Counted from the first letter of the stretch, positions 34,601-42,831 are shown. The stretch is DNA of 64,000 bases from Paenibacillus sp. MMS20-IR301 (GCF_032302195.1 NZ_CP135275.1:1-64000); one strand, 5' to 3'. The notes: generated by a model from the letters alone, not told the origin. Numbers and translations are program-made.

Positions 34601-36840
34601 TAGCAGCGGACAGTCCGAATATCTCTTCGCTGACGGTTAACGGCCTGCCGGCTGTAAGCGGAGTGCCTGCGGACAAGATTATACTGGAGGAAGGGATCAA
34701 TACCATTCCGGTAGCGGTTACCGCCGAAGATGGCGTGACGCAGCAGACCGTAAATGTGACGATTCACCGGACACCTGCCGCTCTTGACTCTACATTGCGG
34801 GATCTGCAGATTAAAGGAAGTAAGGGTGAGGCTTTGCCGGTCTCGCCGGCATTTGCTTATGATCAAGACAGCTATGCTGTTACAGTGCCGGCCAGTGTCT
34901 ACGGGCTGAAGGTGCTGCCGTTTGCCGGAGCACCCGGTACGGAGATCCGTGTGAACGGGATAGTAGTGGAAAGCGGCGCCACTTCGGGCGAAATTCTGCT
35001 CAAGGAGAGCAGCAGTGAAATTGCCGTGACCACGGCTTCAGCAGACGGCACAGACTACAGAACTTATCTCATCACGGTGAACTGGGAAGGAACCTACATT
35101 CCTGTTGAGCCTGAGCCTGGAATTAAGGATGCTGCAGTGAGTCCGCTGAGCGCGGTCTTCGATAAGAATCCGGCTAAGCGCGAAGCAGTTGAGATCGGAG
35201 TTGAGCGGAACGGCAACACGCTCTTAGCCATCCGTAACGGCGAGGCGGCGCTGAGTGAGGCGGATTACAGTGTCACCGGCAGTGTGTACAGTATTGAGCC
35301 TTCTTACCTGATGCAACAGGCGCTGGGTAAGCTGACACTGGTATTTGATTTCAATCAGGGCAAGGATGCGCCCGTAGATATCCAGATTGTTGATACGGCG
35401 GAACCGGGAACAGACCCGGGGACGAATCCAGGGACAGATCCGGGGACGAATCCAGGAACAGACCCGGGGACGAATCCGGGAACAGACCCGGGGACTGACC
35501 CTGGGACGAACCCGGGGACCGATCCGGGAGCAAATCCGGGGAACGATCCGGTACCGGGTGCAGCAGCGGCAGTTACCGGCAGCAGCGTTGCTGTGCAGCC
35601 GGCGGTGACGGTCAGCGGCGGGAAGCTGACGGCGAATTCGCAGTCCCCTGCAGGAGCAGTAACGGCTAAGGTGACAGTAACTCAGGAAGCGCTGAAGCAG
35701 GCGCTTACCCTTGCAGCAGCGGAAGGCGATAACGGGAAGCGAGTAACGCTCACCGTTAACCCGGCTGAAGGTGCTGAAGCTTATGAAGTTTCCTTGCCTG
35801 CTGCGGCTCTGGGCGCTGCGGCGCAGGGGCAGACGCTGGAGATTCAAACGGCATTCGCTACAGTGGTTCTTCCAGCCGGCATGCTGGATGCTGGGCAGGC
35901 GGTGCAGGGAGACACGGTAATATTGAAGATTTCAACAGCAGACATAGCTGCGCAATCTGCCGGGATTACTAAGGCAAACGGCGGAAGACCAGCAGTGGAC
36001 CTCTCCCTCAGCAGCGGTGGTAAGGAGCTAAGCTGGCAGAATAGCTCTGCGCAGGTTGAGGTCAGTATTCCTTATAAGCTGACTGCGACAGAACTGCTAA
36101 ATGCTGAATTCCTGGCTGTATGGCATATTGATGGGCAGGGGACAAGCCATCCGGTTACAGGAGGCCGCTATAGTCCCGACACCGCAGCAGTAACCTTTAA
36201 GGTACGCCACTTCAGCAGTTATGCGGTTGTCCTTAACCGCAAGTCCTTTGCAGATTTGGGGGCAGCACACTGGGCAAGCCGGCCTGTAGAGGTACTGGCG
36301 GCCAAGGGCATCCTGAACGGCGTCTCTGATAGAGCCTTTGCTCCGGGCGCAGCCGTCAGCAGAGCGGATTATGCCCTTATGCTGCTGCGTGCCTTCGGGC
36401 TGGAGAGCAGCGGGGCAACCGTATCCGCACCCGGATTCTCAGATGTGCTGCCAGGCAGCTACTACTATGAAGGAGTGATTGCCGCTCAGGCTCTGGGCAT
36501 TGTCAGCGGCAACACCGATGGAAGCTTTACTCCGGGTGCACCGGTGACGAGACAGGAAATGATCGTCATGACGGACCGGGCGCTTGCGCTTGCAGGAGCC
36601 GGTTCATCGTCAGCCGCAGGCAGCGGCACAGCGTTGACGTCTGCCGCCGGTGCAGCCTCGGGAGTAACTGCAGCAGACATCCGCGATCTGGGCGATGTGG
36701 CCGGGTATGCGGCAGAGGCAGTCAACCGGATGCTGGCAGCCGGATGGGTTCAGGGTATCGGCAGAATGATACATCCCGCCGATACAGCCAGCCGCGCAGA
36801 AGCGGCAGTACTGCTGTACAATATTTACAGCGGGCAGTAA
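31645..36840 (+). CDS. Giant secreted beta-helix protein with SLH anchor
   Basis: 1731 residues. Signal peptide about 1-36 (cleavage near AEA-S). A right-handed parallel beta-helix occupies about 40-560, of the kind found in polysaccharide lyases and related enzymes. Then come two carboxypeptidase-regulatory-like beta-sandwich domains (about 575-745), a LamG/concanavalin-like domain (about 750-940), two cadherin-like beta domains (about 945-1150) and an X2-like module (about 1160-1250). A T-D-P-G-T-N-P-G repeat linker spans about 1250-1300. An unrecognised beta region (1300-1530) precedes three SLH domains (about 1532-1731), the last more divergent, which bind the cell wall. It probably acts on plant-type polysaccharide at the cell surface; catalytic residues were not identified. 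The ribosome site GGGAGG is about 13 bases from ATG. Confidence 0.88.
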   Translation: MRAIRYGKSKAWLSMLIITAMLCGLFPGAGPAEASPASGTVYYVDSTAGSDSNPGTSDSSPWRTLNKVNAIVFQPGDRILLKSGSEWNGQTLAPKGSGSDGKPIIIDRYGSGAKPKIKANGQYADAVTLRNQQYWEIRNLDVSNTAPVTGSFAQSLGDFRGIHVTGADAGRLEYFRISGVDVHDVSGEIAWISGTVPAVPDPGIRFKTGWDGSKKTGGIVFDTTVADPQHPLQATVFNDVIIENSTVKNTSFGGIIFKQYAGDGGGDSSGIVSTGWGTRDSETDPKFTPHTNIIIRGNYITQKDTAFGCNAMYLTGVRGAVVEDNVVEGAGTSGIETYYADDITIQYNEVFKTSQKAGGADSNGIDPDKGTTKMLIQYNYVHDNGDGILICQFSFGDTIIRYNVLESNTRYPIYLHSDKKAVAEIYNNTIYNDTSGYMIYGYGTSLNATYNIRNNILYTARAVQELTVSPTITYDNNSYYSTTGTLTPPAGDLHALTSNPLLSDPGKGVSGSEAAGPALSGLGSVYQLKPESVLINRGVNILEGAASGLKDFAGQPLYNGNADLGAFEYYDASMDTATVAGRVTNSAGKGMSGVALSDLSGSGLHSVTDSSGYYVIKDAAAGSSMNLKAVKTGYSDSETGSFTVTAGNVITRDLRLTSNAATGAVTGKVLDGRLAAAAGVTVTLMYDGIPVQSAESDFDGLYSFPAVEVGENYTVSAAKEGYRTAAASAIQVEPALTTAVTDLYVVSKQAELLSASGFNDLVTDAKPGEPWTVTTNGGNVGAAELPSAADKSIKLTRSSNSGNTSMSQSFAAGSLKGVVTLTADVMKLDNAGSTNWISVPYIYSSAGTAGTNVGVSLAFSKGQIVAYKGGTSTNLMPYEPGRWYSLRLVMNTGSSRFDLYVDDVQVAEQAAFRNKIPDIGRIDYYANSSNYGTAYIDNVQLYQGIPYERNDAAITGVTADLGPLLKQGEDYSLEVPYFMDAVQLTVAADSPNISSLTVNGLPAVSGVPADKIILEEGINTIPVAVTAEDGVTQQTVNVTIHRTPAALDSTLRDLQIKGSKGEALPVSPAFAYDQDSYAVTVPASVYGLKVLPFAGAPGTEIRVNGIVVESGATSGEILLKESSSEIAVTTASADGTDYRTYLITVNWEGTYIPVEPEPGIKDAAVSPLSAVFDKNPAKREAVEIGVERNGNTLLAIRNGEAALSEADYSVTGSVYSIEPSYLMQQALGKLTLVFDFNQGKDAPVDIQIVDTAEPGTDPGTNPGTDPGTNPGTDPGTNPGTDPGTDPGTNPGTDPGANPGNDPVPGAAAAVTGSSVAVQPAVTVSGGKLTANSQSPAGAVTAKVTVTQEALKQALTLAAAEGDNGKRVTLTVNPAEGAEAYEVSLPAAALGAAAQGQTLEIQTAFATVVLPAGMLDAGQAVQGDTVILKISTADIAAQSAGITKANGGRPAVDLSLSSGGKELSWQNSSAQVEVSIPYKLTATELLNAEFLAVWHIDGQGTSHPVTGGRYSPDTAAVTFKVRHFSSYAVVLNRKSFADLGAAHWASRPVEVLAAKGILNGVSDRAFAPGAAVSRADYALMLLRAFGLESSGATVSAPGFSDVLPGSYYYEGVIAAQALGIVSGNTDGSFTPGAPVTRQEMIVMTDRALALAGAGSSSAAGSGTALTSAAGAASGVTAADIRDLGDVAGYAAEAVNRMLAAGWVQGIGRMIHPADTASRAEAAVLLYNIYSGQ

Positions 36841-36854
36841 GAGCGACCATGAAG

Positions 36855-36889
36855 AATCCCCCAAGCGGCTTAGCGCTTGGGGGATTTTG
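36855..36889 (+). terminator. Intrinsic terminator of the beta-helix gene
   Basis: AATCCCCCAAGC (36855-36866) pairs perfectly with GCTTGGGGGATT, followed by TTT. Confidence 0.92.
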
Positions 36890-36987
36890 CTTGCTTAGGT
36901 ACTGTAGATAAATAAAAATGCAGGCAAATCCGTTGAGGCGGATCAAGACACAGGGAACCGCATCGGCTAGGCTCTGTCTCCAACAGC

Positions 36988-37192
36988 ATCAGGAAATAAT
37001 TGGATTTTGTCCACTTATTCATGAATGAAAAAGTCTTTCTCAAACAATAGTTGGAAAAACAGCACTTAATATAAGACTTATTAGCCAAAGTAGAAGAAAT
37101 GCCCGAAATTAAATGACGTTTATCCATCTAATTCCCGCATACGTACCGAAACAGCTAAATTAAGATACATTTTTCCAACTGCTATTTCAGAG
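36988..37192. repeat. Four-unit intergenic repeat R2, copy b
   Basis: Direct-unit GGA at 37002 and 37053 (51 bp apart); inverted-unit TCC ends at 37125 and 37176 (51 bp apart); inner distance 72 bp. Cores are variants of TTGGATTTTGTCCACTTA. The geometry is identical to copy a at 6464-6656, though much of the sequence differs. Confidence 0.75.
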
Positions 37193-37369
37193 TAGGCGGT
37201 ATGTCCGCCATTTCGGGATAACTACTAGTTACTATAAGAAACTTAATCAGGAGACGGGAGTGAGGTCCAAGCAAACATTGGCAAGCGGCTGCTCATATTG
37301 CCCTTTAGGCGGAAATTGTGTGTGAACGTCCCCCGGATGAGGAGAAGTGGAGTTCTGGTGAGGCAAAAG

Positions 37370-37565
37370 TCTGCTTCTATTGCACATTGTACATTAGATG
37401 AACCTTTAAGCGGTCCCTAAATGGGATCTACTGCATTTTGTACAATTAAATTCATTGAAACCAGTGTTTATTGGCAGAAAGCCGAAAATCAATTGCACAA
37501 AATGCAGCAGAATGAGATTTAGCCCGGGATACTGCCAATTCTATTGCAGAAAATGCAATCAGCTG
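37370..37565. repeat. Four-unit intergenic repeat R4
   Basis: Core TGCATTTTGTACAATTAAAT and variants. TGCA tetramers mark two direct units at 37381 and 37432 and two inverted units at 37503 and 37554, giving steps of 51, 71 and 51 bp. Cores resemble R2 (TGxATTTTxTACAxTTAA in both), so R2 and R4 may be diverged relatives. It lies 180 bp from R2 copy b in a gene-free stretch of 800 bp. Confidence 0.7.
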
Positions 37566-37594
37566 AAGCTCACCGTATCATCAATAGAGCGAGA

Positions 37595-37622
37595 TTAAAA
37601 GGCACCCGGTTAGGTGCCCTTT
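37595..37622 (-). terminator. Intrinsic terminator of the leftward exporter operon
   Basis: On the minus strand GGCACC-N6-GGTGCC is followed by TTTTAAT. It lies 20 bp after the stop of the 37642 gene. Confidence 0.75.
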
Positions 37623-37641
37623 ATGTATTATGTTACCTTAA

Positions 37642-38205
37642 TCAGTAACGGGTATTGATGAGTAAGCCCGGCGTGCCAGAGGTGGAACTAAATAGAGACG
37701 TTCCAGAACCTGAGTTATATAGACCACGAAGCAGTTGAAGCTTATTCATGCTCTTGCTTAGCATCGCACTAGCCGGCAAATCATCGATGCGGCCCGTTTC
37801 CTTTTTAATTGTCTGAACCGTACTCGTCAGCGCCTTAGTCGTCTGATCAAAGCGTTCATTTAAGTTACGCCCCAGTTTCGCTTGGTCGAGATGGAGTTGA
37901 CCATTCGCACCTTTCTGAATCCCAAGTTGTTCAAGCTGCTGGGCATTGAGCGAATTTGTGATACGTTTCATAATTGCTGAGTTCATATAACTAGATGAAT
38001 TCTTCGCCTGAGCCGCCATCGCGTTATAACTATTCACTACCGCATTAACCTGCTTAACAACATCAGCAGAATCGGTAGGAGAATCTTTCTTAAGGAGGTT
38101 GCTAGCCGTCGCATTTACCGTCTGTGCGGATGTCATAAAATCTGCAATGTTCACTGCTGCCTCATACAACTGTGCAGAAAAGTAATCGTCATATGCGCTT
38201 TGCAA
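37642..38205 (-). CDS. Unrecognised helical protein, apparently lacking its normal start
   Basis: At least 187 residues from TTG 38205. The frame is open further upstream to 38268 and encodes a Ser/Thr/Gln-rich stretch (SLFQTSSTTRSASSQSSGST) that looks like real protein, but no ATG, GTG or TTG exists there; only CTG 38260-38262. The open stretch ends at TAA 38269-38271, about 20 bp after the stop of the ABC exporter gene. The rest is mainly helical with Asn/Gln/Ala-rich segments and ends in a Ser/Gly-rich tail. I do not recognise it. Either it uses CTG or TTG, or a deletion joined the exporter to a gene that lost its 5' end. Confidence 0.6.
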   Translation of the reverse strand: MQSAYDDYFSAQLYEAAVNIADFMTSAQTVNATASNLLKKDSPTDSADVVKQVNAVVNSYNAMAAQAKNSSSYMNSAIMKRITNSLNAQQLEQLGIQKGANGQLHLDQAKLGRNLNERFDQTTKALTSTVQTIKKETGRIDDLPASAMLSKSMNKLQLLRGLYNSGSGTSLFSSTSGTPGLLINTRY

Positions 38206-38291
38206 CGTAGACCCTGACGATTGGCTAGAAGCGGATCGTGTAGTTGAACTTGTTTGGAACAGAGATGCTTAAGCAGAACAATGTACTTCAA

Positions 38292-40097
38292 TCACGGAGT
38301 GTTCACCAGATGGCTCCGGCTCTCCTGAAGCAGCTCAGCGTAATATCCGCCTTGCTCCAGCAACTCAAGCGGATGACCGGCTTCGGCAATCCGGCCATCC
38401 TTCATTGCGATGATCAGGTCTGCTCCGGCAATCGTCGACAGGCGGTGGGCGATGATAAGCGTCGTTCTGTCGCTGGCTATATTGTCTATCGCCTTCTGGA
38501 TCAGCTTTTCTGTGTGGGTGTCGATGTTAGCTGTGGCTTCATCCAGCACGAAGATGGCCGGATCATGGGCGATGGCCCGGGCGAAGGAGAGCAGCTGGCG
38601 CTGGCCGGCGGACAGCGTGCCGCCGCGTTCGGTAACCGGCTGCTGCACGCCGCCCGGGGAACTCAGCACGAACTCATCAGCACAGGAGGCCTGCAGCGCT
38701 TCAAGCACATACTCCTCCGCGATGTCGTCGCCAAGCGTAATATTGTCGCGGATGGTGCCGGAGAACAGGAAGACATCCTGCAGCACAACGGAAATATTCC
38801 GCCGCAGATCATCCAGACGGATGTCGTTCACATTGACACCGTCGATGAGAATTTCGCCTTTCTGGACACGGTAGAAGCCGTTGATCAGGCTAATTATGGT
38901 CGTCTTGCCTGCGCCGGTCTCCCCGATGAAGGCGGCGGTCTGTCCTTTGTCAATGACGAAGCTGACATCTCTTAGGACCCAGTCGTCACCGGTATACGAG
39001 AACCACACATGACGGAACTCAATCGTACCGTGCAGACGGTCCATCTCAAGGCCGCTCTCCGGCTGCTCCAGACGGTCCTCCTCACGGATCAGATCATAGA
39101 TACGCTCTGTGGATACGAGTGCGGACTGAATTGAGGTGTACTTATCCGCCAGATCGGAGATCGGAGCGAAGAACTGCTTGATATAGGTGGTAAACGCGAA
39201 CAGCACACCGATCTGCAGGGTGCCGCCGGAAATCCGGCTGATGCTGAACCAGACCAGCAGCGCTACGGCCAGGCTCTGAAACATATCCGAAGCTGGCTTC
39301 ATGATACTGTTGAGCCGGACCTGAATCAGGGTTGTTCTGAAATATTCCCCGTTCAGCCGGAGGAATTGCTCTTCTTTTTCCCGCTCGGCACGGAAGCTTT
39401 GGATAATCCGCATCCCGGAGAGGCTCTCGGCGATGAAGCCGTTGATCTGTCCGATATAATGCTTCATATGGAAGAAGTTCTTTTTGATTTTATTCTTAAT
39501 GAAGAGAACCATGAAGGCCATCAGCGGAATGACGGTAAAAGAGACCAGTGTGAGGGAGGGGCTGAGCAGCAGCATCGCGTAGATAATGCCGAGCAGCAGC
39601 AGCACATCCTTGATCAGCGAGATGACCACATCCGTATACAGCTCGCTGATTTCGGCTGTGTCGTTGGTAGCCCGTGTGATAAGCCGCCCGGAGGAGGTCC
39701 GGTCCAGATAGGGCAGGGGCAGCCGTTCAATAATGGAGAATACACGGACCCGCAGCTCATGGATCAGGCTCTGGCCGGCTTGGCCGACAATCAGCGCCTG
39801 CAGGTAGGAGAAGATCCCGCCGGCAGCCGCTACGGCAACATACAGCAGAGCCAGGCCGCCAATAGAATTGAAGCCTTTCTCAGCAGCGCCTCCGATCAGA
39901 AAATGGTCAATGACCCGCTGCAGAATCAGCGGCTGGATCAGGAGCGCCGCATTGACAATTACAACGCACAGACAGGCCAGCAGCAGCTGAAACTTATACG
40001 GTGCGGATAACCTCAGCAGCAGCTTTACTGCACCGGGTTCAGATTTCGCTTGAGCTGCCAGCGTGTCTTTCTTCAAGCTGTTCGGTATAGATGCCAT
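38292..40097 (-). CDS. Heterodimeric ABC exporter subunit (second gene)
   Basis: 601 residues with an N-terminal six-helix exporter domain (about 25-310) and a C-terminal ATPase domain. Walker A is GETGAGKTTIISLI, the signature is TLSAGQRQLLSFARAI and Walker B is AIFVLDEATANID, with catalytic Glu after the Asp. It is the consensus-site half of a YfiB/YfiC- or BmrC/BmrD-like pair. The in-frame ORF reaches 40202, but ATG 40097 has AAAGGAGGGATG upstream. It overlaps the 3' end of its partner gene by 59 bp, an unusually long overlap suggesting tight coupling. Confidence 0.93.
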   Translation of the reverse strand: MASIPNSLKKDTLAAQAKSEPGAVKLLLRLSAPYKFQLLLACLCVVIVNAALLIQPLILQRVIDHFLIGGAAEKGFNSIGGLALLYVAVAAAGGIFSYLQALIVGQAGQSLIHELRVRVFSIIERLPLPYLDRTSSGRLITRATNDTAEISELYTDVVISLIKDVLLLLGIIYAMLLLSPSLTLVSFTVIPLMAFMVLFIKNKIKKNFFHMKHYIGQINGFIAESLSGMRIIQSFRAEREKEEQFLRLNGEYFRTTLIQVRLNSIMKPASDMFQSLAVALLVWFSISRISGGTLQIGVLFAFTTYIKQFFAPISDLADKYTSIQSALVSTERIYDLIREEDRLEQPESGLEMDRLHGTIEFRHVWFSYTGDDWVLRDVSFVIDKGQTAAFIGETGAGKTTIISLINGFYRVQKGEILIDGVNVNDIRLDDLRRNISVVLQDVFLFSGTIRDNITLGDDIAEEYVLEALQASCADEFVLSSPGGVQQPVTERGGTLSAGQRQLLSFARAIAHDPAIFVLDEATANIDTHTEKLIQKAIDNIASDRTTLIIAHRLSTIAGADLIIAMKDGRIAEAGHPLELLEQGGYYAELLQESRSHLVNTP

Positions 40098-41790
40098 AAT
40101 ACATCCCTCCTTTCGCGAGCAGCTCCGCATGGGTTCCCCGTTCGGCAATCTGCCCTTTATCCAGCACGACGATCTCATCGGCTTCCATAATCCCGGATAC
40201 ACGGTGCGAGATCAGGATGTTGCTCTTGCCCTTGCGGGTCTCCCGCAGGCTGTTCAGAATCTGGCCTTCCGTTACGGCATCGACCGCAGACAGCGCGTCG
40301 TCCAGGATCAGAACCGCCGGCTTACGGATCAGCGCCCGCGCAATTGCGAGCCGCTGCTTCTGCCCGCCGGACAAGTTCACGCCGCGTTCGCCAAGCTGGG
40401 TATCATATCCGTCAGGGAGCTCTTCGATGCTGCCCGCGATCTGGCTCAGCGCTGCGGCGTTCTGTACTTCAGAGTCGGTGTAGCCGTCTTTGAACAAGAC
40501 GATATTGTCCCTCACGGAAGCGGCGAAGACGAAGGACTCCTGCGGCACCATGCCAAGTCCTTCCCGCAGAGCCTCCAGCGTATAACCGTTAATGTCCCGG
40601 CCGTCCAGCTTAATCTTCCCCGGGTCCGCGTTGAAGAAGCGGAAGAGCAGGGAGGCCAGGGTGCTTTTACCGGAGCCGGTACGGCCGATAATTCCCAGCG
40701 TATGCCCTTTGGGCAGTACAAGCGAGATGTCCTTAAGCGCCGGAACGGCGGAGCCTTCATAATGGAAAGTCAGCGCCCGCAGCTCAAGCCCGCCCTCCGG
40801 CACAGTCCGTACAGCCTGCGGCAGATCGGCAATCTCCGGCTGCACCTTCAGAATGTCATTCAGCCTCCCGAGTGAAGCTATCCCCCGCTGAAAGATCGTT
40901 ACGATCCGGCCAATCGACACAATCGGACTGACAATCAGGCTGAGATATCCGTTAAAAGCGACAAAGTCCCCAATGCTGATCTCCCCGCGCAGCACCATCG
41001 CGCTCCCGAAGGTCAGATTGAGCACAAAACAAATGGCAAAGCCGAACTCAATCATCGCGGGCAGCAGAGCGGAAACCTTGATCAGATCGAGGTTCGCCTG
41101 CTTCATCCCCTGGCTGAGCCCGCTGAATTTCTCCATTTCGGAGCGCTCCTGCACATAGGCCTTAATTACACGGATACCGGAGATGTTCTCCTGGACCTTG
41201 CCTGAGACGGCGCCGAATTGCTCCTGGACGATTCTGAACCGGGTCTGGACCCTGCGGCCGCTCAGCAGCATCAGCACAATAATGAAGGGGAGCGGAGATA
41301 GCGTAATCAGGGTCAGACTGGCGCTGACGGAAGCAAACATGAAGTAGACCGAGGAGAGGCAGACAACAATTCCGTTAAAAGACATCGCGGTAGCCGGACC
41401 GAAGGTCATGCGCACTGCTGAAATGTCATTGATGGCGTAGGCGATCAGATCACCGGTATTCCGGCTGCTGAAGAATCCGGGCGAGAGCTTCAGGAAATGC
41501 CGGTACAATTCTTCACGGATATAACATTCCAGGTTGCGGCCGTTCGCGATAATAATATTTCTCCACAAGAAGGTGCATAGGAAGACAGCAGCGGCAATCA
41601 GTACCATCCAGAGCACCCGGGTCAGCACCACGCCTGGATCGAAGCCGTGCTCCTTCATAAGATCGACGCTACTGCCGAGCACCTTGGGAAATAGAGTCTG
41701 AATGAAGGAGGCGGCGAACATGAAGGCGAAGCCTATGGTATAGCTGAGCTTGCGGGACTGGAAGAAACGCAGTAAGACAGAAGAATTCAT
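40039..41790 (-). CDS. Heterodimeric ABC exporter subunit (first gene)
   Basis: 583 residues. A membrane domain (about 10-310) is followed by an ATPase domain with Walker A GRTGSGKSTLASLL, signature NLSGGQKQRLAIARAL and Walker B AVLILDDALSAVD. The residue after the Walker B Asp is a second Asp rather than the catalytic Glu, which is the degenerate-site pattern expected in one half of a heterodimeric exporter. It follows the LacI gene by 51 bp and should be co-transcribed with it. ATG 41790 follows AAGGTGGG. Confidence 0.93.
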   Translation of the reverse strand: MNSSVLLRFFQSRKLSYTIGFAFMFAASFIQTLFPKVLGSSVDLMKEHGFDPGVVLTRVLWMVLIAAAVFLCTFLWRNIIIANGRNLECYIREELYRHFLKLSPGFFSSRNTGDLIAYAINDISAVRMTFGPATAMSFNGIVVCLSSVYFMFASVSASLTLITLSPLPFIIVLMLLSGRRVQTRFRIVQEQFGAVSGKVQENISGIRVIKAYVQERSEMEKFSGLSQGMKQANLDLIKVSALLPAMIEFGFAICFVLNLTFGSAMVLRGEISIGDFVAFNGYLSLIVSPIVSIGRIVTIFQRGIASLGRLNDILKVQPEIADLPQAVRTVPEGGLELRALTFHYEGSAVPALKDISLVLPKGHTLGIIGRTGSGKSTLASLLFRFFNADPGKIKLDGRDINGYTLEALREGLGMVPQESFVFAASVRDNIVLFKDGYTDSEVQNAAALSQIAGSIEELPDGYDTQLGERGVNLSGGQKQRLAIARALIRKPAVLILDDALSAVDAVTEGQILNSLRETRKGKSNILISHRVSGIMEADEIVVLDKGQIAERGTHAELLAKGGMYYGIYTEQLEERHAGSSSEI

Positions 41791-41841
41791 TAAATTCCCA
41801 CCTTTACATACCCTTGTTAAAAAGACTGAGCAGGCTCAAAT

Positions 41842-42831
41842 TCACAGCTCCCGGACGGAATCCCGTTCTACCAGGGTGCTGAGAATGGCTATATTCTCGG
41901 CAGGCTTCCCCGGCTCGGCCATCCGTTTGAGCAGAGTGGCAACGACAGTGCGGCAGGAATAGTCGATATTGAGGTCCATCGTGGTCAGTGCAGGCAAGGA
42001 AAAGGCCGAGACCTCGGTATTGCCGCTGCTGAGAACCGACACATCGCCAGGTACCTTGATTCCCTGCTCCTGAAGTATACGAAGCAGTTCAACTGCAGTG
42101 AAATCATGATCGCAGATAAAAGCGCTGGGCAGCCTTCCCTCCGCCTGGAGTGCGGACAGCTTCGCAGGCAGCTCTCCGCCCCGGCTGAGGAAAAGCTCAT
42201 CGTCTACAGGCACCCCGTAATCCTCCAGGGCGGAGGTGATGCCGGTTTTCTTTTCTTTATTACGGTAGGCACTGGGGTCAGACAAGAAGGCGATCCGGCG
42301 GTGCCCGCGGTCGAGCAGATATTTGCACTGCTTGTAGCCGGCATTAAGGAAGCTGAACCACACGCTGTCGTAGTCATAAGCCGGTGAGTAGCCGGTATAG
42401 AAAATTAAATTAGGAATCTGCTGATGGATGAACGCAGCATACTCCAGATTAAAGCGGCCGATTAGAATAACGCCGTCGAACTTGAAGCCGCGGCTCAGCC
42501 GGTAAGGCAGGATCAGCTTGTTCTGATTCTCCTTATCCACAAATTCGATGCTGTAATCTGATTCAGCCTTCTGCAGAGCAAGCTCGATGCCTTGTACCAT
42601 AAAGCTGAAATTGCTGTTATCATGCGAATAGGGCTTCTGGTGCAGCACCAAAATTCGGGCAGGCGTATGCTTCTTGGGCTTGATATAGCCCATTTCCGCC
42701 GCTTTTTTCACAACTGCTTCCTTCAGCTCGCTGCTGATTCCAGGCTGGTTGCCCAGTGCCCGGCTGATGGATACCGGTGAGAGGCCCATGGCTTCGGCAA
42801 TATGTGTGATTGTCACTTTTTTAGTCTTCAA
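41842..42831 (-). CDS. LacI family transcriptional regulator
   Basis: 329 residues with an N-terminal LacI helix-turn-helix and hinge (ITHIAEAMGLSPVSISRALG, then NQPGISSEL) and a periplasmic-binding-like effector domain. The start appears to be TTG 42831 after GGGGGA; GTG 42816 is an alternative. It is the first gene of a leftward operon with an ABC exporter pair. LacI regulators usually control sugar use, so linkage to an exporter is uncommon; control of the divergent sigma gene is also possible. A palindromic GAACCGTTTC at 43029-43038 lies in the shared upstream region. Confidence 0.88.
   Translation of the reverse strand: MKTKKVTITHIAEAMGLSPVSISRALGNQPGISSELKEAVVKKAAEMGYIKPKKHTPARILVLHQKPYSHDNSNFSFMVQGIELALQKAESDYSIEFVDKENQNKLILPYRLSRGFKFDGVILIGRFNLEYAAFIHQQIPNLIFYTGYSPAYDYDSVWFSFLNAGYKQCKYLLDRGHRRIAFLSDPSAYRNKEKKTGITSALEDYGVPVDDELFLSRGGELPAKLSALQAEGRLPSAFICDHDFTAVELLRILQEQGIKVPGDVSVLSSGNTEVSAFSLPALTTMDLNIDYSCRTVVATLLKRMAEPGKPAENIAILSTLVERDSVREL

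Noticed and set aside
35405..35545. Regular repeats resembling a CRISPR or satellite
   Set aside because: They are in frame and encode the T-D-P-G-T-N-P-G linker of the beta-helix protein.
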